Origin: Pseudisothecium myosuroides
Taxonomy: Eukaryota > Streptophyta > Bryopsida > Hypnales > Lembophyllaceae
DNA length: 64,000 nucleotides
Direction of reading: 5' to 3'
Assembly (NCBI GenBank): GCA_951799445.1
Contig: OX637287.1
Span: 35,482,224 to 35,546,223 of the forward strand
Positions 33,713 to 45,290 of this stretch are shown here, piece by piece. How positions within the stretch are numbered: position 1 is the stretch's first letter; every line of letters starts with the position of its first letter. Position numbers and translations under genes: made by a program. The notes below the pieces were generated by a model, which worked only from the letters and a program-made list of their open reading frames with translations, had not been told where the DNA came from and did no database searches.

Positions 33713-36700
33713 TCAGCAGCACTGGAATGGTCCAGGTGCGCCTGTCCATCCCTCGATGCATTGCAACAGCGGCGCAACGTACTTCCCGTCACAAATCGCG
33801 TCGTACACTTTCTCAATCTCTTGCCCCGGCGAGACTGTCCTCAACCCAGACAGAAGTTGCGTGTGAAGCTGCTCGCGCACAAATTTATACAGAGGATACG
33901 TTCTGCATCCCTCAATTCTGTTGGGAACAGCCGAGATTCCCTTGTTGTCATAAGCTTCACGCACAAGCGGCACCTCCGTTGTCAACCTCTCCTTGAGCTC
34001 CTCCTCGAAGACAGCAATTCGGTTGAACACTGAAATCTCCGCGACTTTCTCGTTGTTGGGGTTTTTGAGAGCGTACTGCACGAGCGCTTGCCGCAGCTTC
34101 TCCATGAGGGGATACGTTTGGCTTGCCGCATCGTCAATGTAGGTGAACACCGGCTGGTGGTCGACGACGCGGAGCAGATCCTTCTCAGCAAACCTTGCAG
34201 GGAGGAGGGCTCCATCGGCCCCAACGAAGAGCGTCTTCTTCGCCACTTGGCTCACAATGTTCTTCACCGTCGCTTGCATTGTTTCCTCGATGTGACGAAG
34301 ATCAATCGCTTGGCAGAGTCCCACTAAGAAAGTCGAGCTCATGAGCTTCAGAATCTCGATTGCTTCTTCGGTTTTGCGAGCGGAGACTAAGCCGAGCGAG
34401 TTCACGTCCTGGTTGTGCTGCTCCGCGCTTTGGACGTGCGTGGTGACGGGGTTGGCAAGATAATTAAGTTCTGAAAGGTAGGAAGCCATGGCGATCTCGG
34501 CGCCCTTCATGCCATAATCAAGGCTAGGGTTTGGCCCACCGCTGAGATTAGAGGGCAACCCGTTGTTGTAAAAATCATTCACAAGCTCGCTGAACTGAGC
34601 GAACATGAGCTTGCCAATGGCGGCAATGGCAAGACGCATGTTGTCCATGGAAACGCCAATGGGCGTCCCCTGGAAGTTGCCGCCGTGAAGGGCGCGGTCT
34701 CCGGCCGCGTCAATCAAAGGGTTGTCGTTGACAGAGTTGATTTCCCTTTGGATAGAGTGCGTGGCATTACGAATCGCCTCAACCTGTGCAAAACAAACAA
34801 TACAACGTCAATCTCATGTCAAATTTCTTCCCATCAATAGATTCACACAGAAATGAAATTTTCAAACCCAAGAACTATCAAACCTATCAAACTCACACAT
34901 CTCGCCGATTGCAGTAGCAGAAAAGTTCATCACTTACTCTAATTGTCAATAAAACTTGAATCTCCCTGAATTACTGTTCTTCACAACATGACCAATCGAG
35001 TTCCCTGAAGACTACTGTTAGCTTAATATTTGCAGGAAGGACTACTGTTAGCTTAACGTTTGAAGGCGCTCCACACATACCTGAGGCCCCAGCCACTGCG
35101 GTGAAGTACGAAGCGCATACCGATCCTGCTTGGGCTTCTTCAACGGATCAGTTTCGTGCAACTTCGCCGCGGCTTTCATGTAGGAGCTTCCATCCAGCAC
35201 CCACTCCATGATGGCCGCTGCCTCCATCTGCCCCGGATGATGCTTCAGTTTGTGCGTCAAGGGGTCGGCGAATTCGGGCTTCCCCTGCATCACTTCGCAG
35301 AAGAGTGCGGCGAGGACTTCCGCAAGGACCGCCAAGATGTTGGCGTCGAAGCACGCAGTGGAGGCTAAGGCCGACCCGACTGCAGTCCCGTTCACCATAG
35401 CCAGGCCTTCCTTGGGCTGGAGCTCGAACGGCTTCTCACGCCCGATCATTCGTAAGGCTTCGGCTGCGGGAACGATCTTCCCGTCGCAGGTCATGGCCTT
35501 CGAGTTCGGTCGCGCTGTCAGGAGGCCTGGTGCAGCAACGTAACAACACAGGTATCTATATATCAGCTTCTCCACACTCTTAACACTTCTCAAACTGATC
35601 GAACCCAGAATTGTGTAAATTTATATATATGGCAGAGGATGGACATGGGGAAATCATAAACTCAAACTTCTTCAATCTGACCATCGGCAGTTAGTTCCAA
35701 CTTCTTCAGTATGGGATGCATGCATTGACCGTGCGTGTGCGAATTGCAAATGCGCTAGAGTCAAGTTTAGTGTGGAGATTGTGCAGAATGTCATTATAAG
35801 AGATGTTCTAGAGCTAGCCCATTCGATCTGTAAGGTTCAGGTGCTTATGGAGAGGTAGTTGTTCAGAACATATACTCGAGCTAGAGATCGAGTGTGATAA
35901 AAAATATGTTGCAGAGTAGTTAATTACCTGCGATGTACGACAGAGGGACGAGGTCTCCAGAAGCGGTGATGGTGCCTCGAAGGGGCAGCTGCGGAGTCAA
36001 CTGGGCGTTCAGAAGCTTCTCCATCGTTTCCAGAATCTCCCATCGGATGCCAGAGTAGCCTTGCAACAGCGTGTTGGTGCGGACCAGCATCGCAGCTCGC
36101 GTGGTGCTCACGGGGAGTGTGTTGCCAGTGTTCACCACTCCGGCGTTCAGAAACCTGGCATGAGTGGCATCCAACGAATACATCAAATGATAAGCAATAC
36201 TTCTTCTCACATAATGTTGCATGTGTATATACGATTTTGGCAGTGAGTATGGTGGACTTCATAATTTGAAATGCATTCACAATCATATCTAAAACTCTGT
36301 TTCACTTCCTAATGTAACCGTTCACATTGTCAAGGAAACATTACCACTTTCTAGGGTCATTTCTATATGGACATTGTTGATGTAAAATTGACATGTGTTG
36401 AGTCAATTTTGTGAAGTTTTAAGTACGGAGCACTGAAAATTAGGACCACTATAGATCTGAGGTTTCAAACGAGCCCTCGGGGTATGATATGCCAGTCTCC
36501 TCAAATTTCGTCATCTTCACGAATTGATTTGACATTTGAAGGCCCGAAGAAGTCCCAAGTACATTTCAGATTGACGTAAACTGGCTTGCTCCAGAGCACC
36601 TAAGTGGTGACATTCAAGTACTCTAAAGACCAGAATTTGTGTAGATCGGAAGTTTGGAAGAAGTTTGGAAGAAGGCCTAACCTGATGAGTTCCCGCTGGA

Positions 36701-37127
36701 GTTCAACGCCTTGCTGCGTGCGGCGATGGGACGTGGCTCCGAATCCGGTGGTCACTCCATAAATGTCCGACCCCTTCATGATCTTGGCCAGCACCCAGTT
36801 GGAGCTTTCATCCACACGGTTCTTGGCAACCGCGGCGTCCAACTCCACCAGCACCTCCGGACGGCGAGCAATAGCAGCCACGTGGGCCACAGTCAAGCTC
36901 TGCCCCTCCAAGCGCACTTCCTTGGCCTCGTAAAACGTCTTGATGAAGCTTTTTACCTCATCCAGATGGCTCCCTTCCATCGCTCGTGCAGCACGGCCCC
37001 AGTTCAGAGGATCCTCAGAAGCTCCATTCACGGGAGCAGCTGGTGTGATGCAAAACGCATCCAACTGCTTGGTCTTGTGAAAGCCGTTGCCCAGGAACTC
37101 ATGCCCATTGTTGGTGACCACTTCCAT
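33713..37127 (-). CDS. PAL: Phenylalanine ammonia-lyase, complete
   Basis: Exons on the minus strand: 37127-36682, 36154-35928, 35526-35081 and 34783-33713; 2190 nt, 729 residues, the usual length. Introns are GT-AG with phases 2, 1 and 0. The first splits the Arg codon of ELIR/FLNAG, the position I recall from many plant PAL genes. PAL deaminates L-phenylalanine to trans-cinnamate in the cytosol, the entry step to lignin precursors, flavonoids and other phenylpropanoids. The MIO-forming triad is Ala213-Ser214-Gly215 in [13 protein letters not shown]. The catalytic loop tyrosine is Tyr123 (IYGVTTGFG). Also present are [28 protein letters not shown] and [11 protein letters not shown]. The sequence does not separate PAL from a PAL/TAL bifunctional enzyme. 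The promoter is not certain; a CATATATGA on the minus strand near 37775 is only a weak TATA candidate. Confidence 0.95.
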
Positions 37128-40100
37128 CTTGTACGTCTCTGTGCTGCTTGCTCCACTGCAGATCGATCAACTGCGACAGAGGCCTTGGATGGAGCTTCAG
37201 ATCTAAGGGCCTAGTTCAATTCTGTTCAACTCGTATTGCAGACCTACAGTATCAACCAAGCGGAAGACCTGTGCCCTTTGATCGATAAGGCTTCACTTCC
37301 TCGATCCTGATCCTTGGAGAGGTCTGAGAACCTGATACTGTTAAATTTGCAGTCTGAATCTGCGAAGTTCACGGGGTCCAAGTTGCTTTGCTCTGAAAGA
37401 CTTCCTGCAGATGCTCAGGAGAGTGCCTGGTTTCTGTAATGGACAACAACAAGCTCGGTAAAGTTCACTCCACTGAAGGAATCGAAGAGCTTGGGAATGC
37501 AGTCCCTATCCTGAGTACAAGACTTTATCACTTCACTTCACAGACAGAATGAAACGACGACCGAGACTCTCAAACAAGACGATGGCCGCCTAAGGTCACG
37601 TAAGTATGACCTGACTTGAAGCTAAGCGTGGAGTGCTCTCGACTGGGCTGTAACTAAGTAAACTCTAGGCGGCGGGATCGAGACCTGTGGCAACTAGAGT
37701 CAGCCTGATCGAGGACAACACTAGAGTCAGCCGGAACTGCCAGTGCACGAATGAGGAGGACGATTCATATATGAAGGGGCGACGTGGGCCATGCGTCAAT
37801 GCATGGGATGGAAAACAGGTGTGTGATCGATCTGTCTGGCAGGGCAATTCAATTAGTTTACACTTTGAACTGTTCAAAAGTGTGCAGATCACACAAGAGG
37901 AAGAAATCATGCCTGTTGGCTGAAACTGCCCCTTCAGTAAATCTAGACCTGTCGTAGTTTTTACACTTGAATGATATAATTTTATGAATATGTCCTTATT
38001 TAGCTCATACTGTAAGTTGAAACCAGGGCAGCCAGCGTGTATTGAATAGTTTTTTACTTTCTGGTCAGCGTTGATAAAGACGAGTTTTATTGGATAAAGC
38101 TCGACGACTGAATTTGACTGGAGAATCGCTCGGGTAAGGAAAGAATGATTCTGACTTGGACCCCATGGCCTAAAGTTGAATACTGTAGACGAAAAGACGT
38201 TGAAAGTCCGATTTCTTCCCTCTTTTGAATCCCATTTCAATTGCTGTGTTGTCGAATGTCGATGTTCAATTGTATTTCAAATCTTGCTATTTGTTCGGCA
38301 AATCTTTTTAGCGTTGTTCGTGAGGCCCCTAATTTGAGGCGCACTGAGGGCCTCTAGTAATATTTTTTTAATGGCAGTATTATTGTGGACTCTATTCTTG
38401 CAGGTCAAATGTGGGCTTTTTTCAATGTTGAAAAAGTGGAAATGACGTCCTAAAAATGTGGCCAAATAGGAATAGCACTGTAGTGATGAATTGTGTTCGT
38501 TACACATTGGCAGCTTGTGTGGAAATTCAGCAACTTAATTACGTGAGCAACAAGTTCGTTGTGGAGGCTGAGTAACTTAACTGAAAGGTGACAGAGGTGC
38601 GCAGTGCTAAACTTGTGCTTGGAGGTGTGAGGAGTGTGGACTTGGAGTAATTCTGTGAAACTAACGTAATCACCGCAATCTAAGTAAGCTCACAACATAA
38701 TTAAGATGACGTAATGAAGTCCCGTTGGAAAACTTGACTGGACGTGTATTAGAAAGGGTAAGCCTTGCAAGGGACTTGGGCACCTGGCATGGTCAGCCAT
38801 AGCGTCTATTTTTGACAGGTGTCAACGGTGGCAGTCACTAAGTGTCTCCATGTGGCATACTTAGTAGAATCTTCCCAAACATGTTATTTATCAGTACAAA
38901 TGTAATATCTAGGTTTCCCTTTCCTTCAAATCAACAATACTCTAAATATGATTGTTCATAGAGTCATCGTTGGAGTCATCATAGTAGTCATTTAGACTAG
39001 ATGGTAAGTGGGTTGCGAAAGGAAAAAAATTTAGGATCTTCAATACTTCCAAAAGATCAAACAAGAAGTAAAATTTGTTTTTCTTGAAAAATCAGCGTAC
39101 GTCTTCTTGAATTTTGACATCTTTCCTTTCCTAATTGACTCCCTTGTATTGTTGTTGTCTTTGTCCCTTTAATAATGACTTTTGTGACCTTTAGGGTAAA
39201 TTCAATCTTGACTTTTCACCCAAGAACAACACATGTCCAACCAACATTAGAAAAACTAAACCAAAAATCCAAATGTGACCCGCTAATGAAAACCTTACCA
39301 ACTTTATCAATAGGAATTTCTATTTCACATTTTGTAATATTGTTATCAATTGGGAAAAATTAATGCAATTCAAGGTTTTCAAATTGCTAAAAACCCTTGT
39401 AGAAGTTTTTTTTTTTTAAAACCCGGAGTTTATTCCAAGAAATGACTGACAAACGGCGGAAAGCCGAGGGCAAGGCCAAGTGGAGACAATTTGGATTCTG
39501 ATTCAGAAATCACTTCTTTTCCAAGCTACTAGCGAAGGCCTGCTTGTACAACCATTTGCAAAAACTTCAGAAAGAATCATATGCGTTCCTGTGGGAATAT
39601 GCTCGATTAGGTCCAAGAAAATCTGTTGTCAAAAACTGAACAGAGCACACTTTTTGAAAATGTTTAAAATATCTTGTTAAAGTTGAAAATCATTTTCACT
39701 AATTACCATTATCTCTACCCACACTGTACATTCCGTACCTCAATATGTGCCAAATCTGCAGGATTTAATAGAAAACAGGAACAGTCTTAGTATCAGTAAC
39801 CTTCCTCAGAAACCTGTGGATATTAATCGTGTGAAACAACTCATTCTGGTTCAGAAAGAATCGAGCATATTCCATTGATGTGATGAATATCTGTCGTCAC
39901 TAATTTTTGTGTAATCTGTGCCACCCACACTACTTAGCACAGCTCGAAGCTGCCATGCTTGAGACGAAGACCCCAACTGCTAATTCAATTCATAACGAGT
40001 TATAACTTGATCGGTGTTCAAGTAAGGGTATCGCATTCCATCACTTAGATACGGCAGTGATAATTGTTGGTAGAAGGAAAATGAGGACATACACAAGATA

Positions 40101-42730
40101 TAATACAGTCAAAGGAAAGTACTCGAATCTGCAAACGACAAGCGTTCATCATTTGCACCAAACCTGAACCTTTATGAGGCTCAAGAAAACATGTAACGTC
40201 TCAGACCTCTCAACTCAGTCAGTGGGTCCTGTCTTCGGGAAATCCGATAGTTCGCTACAGTTATAGAATGCCTGGTTGAACTTGGGTTCCTAAACTATGA
40301 AAGTGCAAACAGAAAAGGCAACTTCGGACACGACCACTGTACGTTGACATACAAAATTTCCTCACCCTCTTCAAAGTTTTGTCTTTGAGTATTGACTTAA
40401 GGTTGGGAAAGGAATGTGGACGCAGTGATCGACACAGGGAAGAATCAAAAGTCTCCACATCGTGAGCAATTCCTGCAAAAATTTGTCAAAGCAGCTGCTG
40501 GTGAGCATTTCGAAGTGCTGATTATTTACAAGAATAGCAAAAGTCAATGATGGGAGAGAACTTTGATCTGTCGGTCTACCCTAAACACTGCTTTATGTCC
40601 CGCCTTTTGACTAACTTTAGTGGGATAATCTTGACTCTCCGAAGACAGTTGTCTCTCCGGTTGGGAATGCTCATGTAAGGATTTCAAGCTCTGCACTCAT
40701 CAGACAAAAAGCAGTGTACGGGTCTCTTGTGGCAATTGTCACATTCAACTGCAATCAAGAAAATGTGGAAACCAGAATCCCGGAATGTGCAAACTAGGAA
40801 TGTACCGAAAGTGGCCTGAGCTCTGACTCCCTGAGCATGACTTACTGCCATATAGAATCAAACATTCTTATCAACGTGTCACATGCATCATGATCACTTG
40901 GTACTATGTGGTCAAAGGTCGGTGATCACGTAAATTGTACTTCGAACACAGGGATAATACATCTATCAACTTTCATTGCTGACCAGTTATGGCTAGTCAG
41001 CACATTATCAGCCACAGTTCCTCAAAAGCAAAGTTCAAATGAATACGAATCTTGAGCTTGTGCTACGATGCTAACTGTTTAGAATGCACTGTTCTGCTGG
41101 AGAATTACAACGGGAATTAAAACTTAGAAGAATTAAACCTTGAGAAGAAACTGCTGCTCTTCGTTGTCTAGCAACACAAGGTTGCTCCTAAATTTTCCTT
41201 CCCGTTTTCCTCCTATTTTTCCTTTTGGTTTCTGTTGGAATGCAGCATGCATATACTGCCCTGACATCTACGACACAGAGCCATGCAGAGAGTATACATC
41301 TTCCAGAGCAAGCAACCAGTCAATGACAAGAACCCAACACCAGAAACAAAAGGACTAACCACCAAACACAACTTACCGATACCTCGAATCTGCTTGGCGC
41401 TTTGAACAGCCTTCTCTCCCAGATAGATACTGTGCTTGGTATTATATGGTGAGAGATCACAAAAAAAATACCTGCGAAGAGCATCCACGAATATTGTCTG
41501 AATTTCTCAGGCCTTATTTTATCTTGCTTTATTCCTCTATTTGTGATCAGTCCTTCGAAGTGCAACTCAATTAAACAGTTTACAGTATTTCACTGGAAGT
41601 CATGATATGATAGAGGTACTAATTCCAACACCTGCCTAAATACAACACCCAAAATCTTGCACAATGAGTATGTATTGCTTTTGAGATTGTAAACTACCCT
41701 CGGCATTACAACTCATGTTAGCTTTAGATAATCTATCAAGAACCCATATAACTCTTGCATATGGTATCTACACAATGCATTCTCTAGTATGTTGGAAATC
41801 TCTTTGATCTGGTAACCAGAAGACTTGAAAATCTCACCATTGTAATTTTGCTCAGCGTTCTAAGGTTTCTCTTTAGATGTGGTTACCTTAGAGCAGTGTG
41901 AGGTCATCTTTGGCAGAAGCGTCCTCTCCGGTAGAATGAACATTACCGACTATAGTTCAATCAACATCTTGCTTCTGTTGGCCCTGACACCTACTAACGT
42001 GACCTTTCTGTTCCTCGAGTTCCAACAGTTTAAATTCGAAGCTCTTAGTTATCTGTGTTTGGTATTCTATCCACCGAAGATCATGGTCAAGAAGAGTAGG
42101 AGACACGTAGCTTGGGCATTTCATTGATACCATGTTCCTTCAGTCCCTGCAACCATTTGAAAGCTAATCAGCAATGTTTGCAGGGTACTCTCGAAGTAAA
42201 GATAAGGGCTCAAAACTGTGGATTTGGGTATTATCATTCATTGCAAGAGATGCATAATTACTCGCGCCCAAGGCAAAAATGGATCATGAAGGATCTGAAA
42301 TTTGAAAATGTTGGAGCAGATCCAGTTAGCATTTACGCCCTCCAATCTCTTCACATTTGAATCTTGCTGTACTCTTGCTGTAAATTGAGCTCACAAAATT
42401 TGCCCCTAATATTTGACGAACGAATCTAAAATGCTATGGAAGTACTTGCTGACGGAGCCAAACATTCTTACTCCATTCACGTATACAGAGAGATATGCTG
42501 TAATATGAGGCTCACTGCTTAGAGGACAGTCCCAGCAAACGGTCGCCTTCTGAGATTTAAAAAAACAGCAGAAGAAGAAACTGTACAAAACCATAAATAG
42601 TCGGCCAAATTACGAACAACTTCCAAGTAGTCGCCTCACTAAATAAGGCACACTGTTCGCATCATTTGAGACTCCAGCACTAACGTCCACGTTACAACTT
42701 GAAGACCTCTACTGTAAGGCTATAGTACTA
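37128..42730. other. Long stretch without a recognised gene
   Basis: The first few hundred bases should hold the PAL 5' UTR and promoter. A 191-codon minus frame at 37665-38240 has no ATG start and no family. Around 41870-42133 (minus) a short ATG frame of 59 codons reads like protein but matches nothing I know. At 42180-42360 (+) a frame follows an AATGTTTGCAG acceptor-like site. These could be exons of an unrecognised gene or non-coding transcripts. Confidence 0.4.
39406..39482 (-). repeat. Possible retroposed 3' end with poly(A)
   Basis: On the minus strand the block reads GGCTTTCCGCCGTTTGTC, then GGAATAAACTCCGGG and a run of A. A polyadenylation-like AATAAA followed by an A tract is what a short, 5'-truncated LINE or processed transcript leaves. 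No flanking duplication was confirmed. Confidence 0.3.
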
Positions 42731-42979
42731 CTCCCTCGATCCGGAAATGATTGTCCATAGTTTGTACGAAGCACATATACCAGTTACATTGATCATATTG
42801 TGGAAACCATAATTCAGATAGGTCTAAATTTTATATCAACAAAATCAACAAAGAGCATTGCATATGATAATCAGAACATAAATAAGATTAAACAAATAAA
42901 CCCCCATATGCCAGCTACTCTAACCACTAACTAATAAAACTGAGGCCAAATTTAGACACTTATTTCCGGAAGGAGGGAG
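42731..42979. mobile_element. Stowaway-like MITE (249 bp)
   Basis: Left end CTCCCTCGATCCGGAAATGA, right end mirror TTATTTCCGGAAGGAGGGAG: the CTCCCTCC... terminal motif of plant Stowaway (Tc1/mariner) MITEs. TA precedes the left end; the right flank is TC, so one TA has mutated or the end is off by a base. It lies about 145 bp beyond the stop of the MPDU1-like gene and may be in its 3' UTR. Confidence 0.75.
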
Positions 42980-43124
42980 TCTATAACCCTAACCGGTGCT
43001 ACAACCACAACCTCAGGCTGACACCACCGACATACCTGCTGCTGAAATTAGGGATTGCGCCACGAATTAGGTCAACATAACATCTACGCAAAAATCTCAA
43101 CCCTGATCGGCTGTCGTCTAAAGC

Positions 43125-43850
43125 TCACTCCATCTTCTTCTCCTTCTTCTTCACCCCCTCCGATGACGACGCATACATAACTATTTGCGAACACACCGTG
43201 CCATGCGTGAGAATCCCTAACAAGCACCCGACCACCATACTCAACGGCGCGTTCTCTTGCACACTCGTGAAAGTCCGCACCACACATCCCGCGAACGACA
43301 AGAAGCTCGTCACAAAACTCAGCTGCCCCGTGCTCTTGTTCCTGAAATTCTCATAGATCTGCGGGAGCCGCGCACAGAAGAAGATGGCGTGCTGGCAAGC
43401 GTACAAAGCCTCGATCAGCTGCGCATCGAGCTTCCCGCCCAGGAGCGTCGGGGCCAGAGCGCAGTAGAGCGCGGTCTTCACCCAGGTGGAAGGACCGAGG
43501 CTGTTCGAGTAGTAGTAAATCAAAGCCAAGCACGCAATGCTCTGCGCCAGGATGAACACGAGCTCCCCGTAAGCGGAAAACGGAAGCTGCTTGAAGAGGC
43601 AGTAGGCCAAGGCAATGGTGAACCCGGCGACTTCGAGCTCGAAGGAAGGGACGCTCAAACCCTTGGTGCTCTTGTTCTTGAGGATGAGGTAAATCTGGGG
43701 GAGCTTCAGGAAGACGGAGGCCACGATGATGGCGTAGCCTAAGAACTTGGACAGCAACGGGAGGACGCAGGCTTGTGAGGGAAGCTCGTAATTCTCGACG
43801 GATTGCATCAGACAGGAGATGTCCAGGCCGGCGAGGGTGGAGGACTTCAT
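43125..43850 (-). CDS. MPDU1: MPDU1-type PQ-loop protein (mannose-P-dolichol utilization)
   Basis: A single uninterrupted 241-residue frame from ATG 43850, the usual size for the family. It has about seven hydrophobic segments and two PQ-loop repeats: KLPQIYLILKNKSTKGLS (Pro51-Gln52) and RLPQIYENFRNKSTGQLS (Pro163-Gln164). The C-terminus is Lys-rich and ends KKME, a KKXX-type ER retrieval signal. In animals MPDU1 is needed for use of dolichol-phosphate mannose and glucose in N-glycan and GPI assembly at the ER; the plant role is inferred from that. No intron in the coding part. Two long overlapping frames on other strands or phases are shadows. The upstream in-frame codon is GTG, not ATG, so 43850 is the start. 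A Stowaway-like MITE follows. Confidence 0.9.
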   Translation of the reverse strand: MKSSTLAGLDISCLMQSVENYELPSQACVLPLLSKFLGYAIIVASVFLKLPQIYLILKNKSTKGLSVPSFELEVAGFTIALAYCLFKQLPFSAYGELVFILAQSIACLALIYYYSNSLGPSTWVKTALYCALAPTLLGGKLDAQLIEALYACQHAIFFCARLPQIYENFRNKSTGQLSFVTSFLSFAGCVVRTFTSVQENAPLSMVVGCLLGILTHGTVCSQIVMYASSSEGVKKKEKKME

Positions 43851-44129
43851 CGCTACTGAGCAGTGCACGCGAAACCCTAATCCGCTGAAAACACCTGCAG
43901 ATGGGATCTGGATCGAGAATGAGAAGGAATTGAGAACTGCAAGCAGCGAGAAAACAGAGCTGACCCGCCTGGAGAAGAAGGGCGGGTGGCGGATTCAGAA
44001 TCCTATTCCAATAACTTGATCCGAAACTTCTGTACAACTCATAAGAGCCCCCTTGTCATTGTCTCGTGACATTCATATGACTTTAGGTGCGCAGTTGAAC
44101 CTCTCTCAGGGATTTTTTGGGCGAAATAG

Positions 44130-44312
44130 TGCCAGATTGAAAAAAAAAAAATTTTGCTTATACATGGCGACGTGCCAGATTGCACCAAAACAAAATGCTT
44201 TTGCTAAGACATGGCAACGTGCGAGATTGCACTGAAAAAAAAAAATTGCTTAGAAATGGCGAAGTGCTAGATTGCAGCGAAAAAGAATATTTTTGCTAAG
44301 AAATGGCAACGA
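44130..44312. repeat. Tandem repeat, 4 units of ~43-49 bp
   Basis: Units begin TGCCAGATTG, TGCCAGATTGCACC, TGCGAGATTGCACT and TGCTAGATTGCAGC and end ATGGCRACG or similar, with A tracts of varying length between. It lies between the MPDU1-like gene and the TTAA element at 44351. Confidence 0.7.
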
Positions 44313-44350
44313 ACTGTGAAGTTTTTGCCATAAGACTTCAAAAAAAAAAT

Positions 44351-45290
44351 TTAACCCCTAAAAGCCCGTTGTCCCTTCGGGGGACAAATGCGTTTTCGGG
44401 CAGGTACCTACGGGCTGAAATTGTGTTCTGATTTTTTGATCTTTTTTTCGGAGATAGAAAAACCAATAAGCTTTGAGGGAATATAATTTTTTTCTCAATC
44501 GGTGCCTGGAAAAAAAGTTATGACCAAATAAGCTGAAAATAGGGGACGGGGGGCAGCCCGGGCAGCCAAAAAAAAAGGGACAAAAATTTGAATTTTTTTT
44601 TTTAATATTTTTTTTCTCATAGATTATATTTTTGTCTATCTGGAAAGCTTTGATTCATTTCATTTGGATTTGTTATGAGGAAGTTATGGACATTCTTGTT
44701 TTTCGGGCAATTATAGCATCTTCTTGAAAAAAATAACTTGTAGGATTCATTTCGGAATGCATTTTTTGTAATTTTTCAAATTTTTTTTTTTGTAATGGTT
44801 TAGTTTACTTGCTAGAACAATCTCACCATTGGGATTAGTGCATTTTAATTCCATCTAAAGTATATGAATATTTTAGATTTTCCTTCTATCTTGTACCTAC
44901 TTCTACTTAATAATTTTTTTAAGAATGATAATTAAGTTTTTTTGAATTTTTTTTTTCCCTAGACTCTCAACTCAATTCTCCAATATAAAGATTTAAAGCT
45001 CAAAACGCTGTAGTGCAAAAATTTTAAGTTAAAAATGTTTAAAGTCATAAAATCTGGTCCCGCAATGTGCTGAAAAACTTGTTTTTTCCACTTTAAACGC
45101 AGATATCTTGCAATCTGTGCGGTCAAAAATTCTGAAATTTTTTCCACACATTCTCATACCAATTAGGTGTAAGATCCTGCGGTTAGATGTGAAAAAAAAA
45201 CAATTTTAATTTTTTTTTACTTTTTGCTATAGAAATGGCAGTTTTCAGTGTTTTCTGGCAGAAAAAAGACCTTGGGCCTTTAGGGGTTAA
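44351..45290 (+). mobile_element. 940-bp TTAA-bordered element, copy A
   Basis: TTAACCCCTAAAAGCCC at the left and GGGCCTTTAGGGGTTAA at the right. Just inside the left end is TTGTCCCTTCGGGGGACAA, a 19-bp hairpin with a TTCG loop. The same element, inverted, lies at 49873-50810; further relatives are at 1-194 and 1119-2081. Strand is given relative to this copy. No coding capacity is seen. The TTAA plus CCC ends suggest a piggyBac-like, non-autonomous element, but TTAA could also belong to the terminal repeat. Confidence 0.7.

Noticed and set aside
37665..38240. 191-codon open frame on the minus strand upstream of PAL
   Set aside because: It begins with TTG and has no internal ATG with a supportable product, no family resemblance, and lies where the PAL promoter and leader are expected.
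43351..44037. 228-codon minus-strand frame overlapping the MPDU1-like gene
   Set aside because: It is the same strand in another phase, rich in Arg, Leu and His as expected of a shadow of a GC-rich gene.
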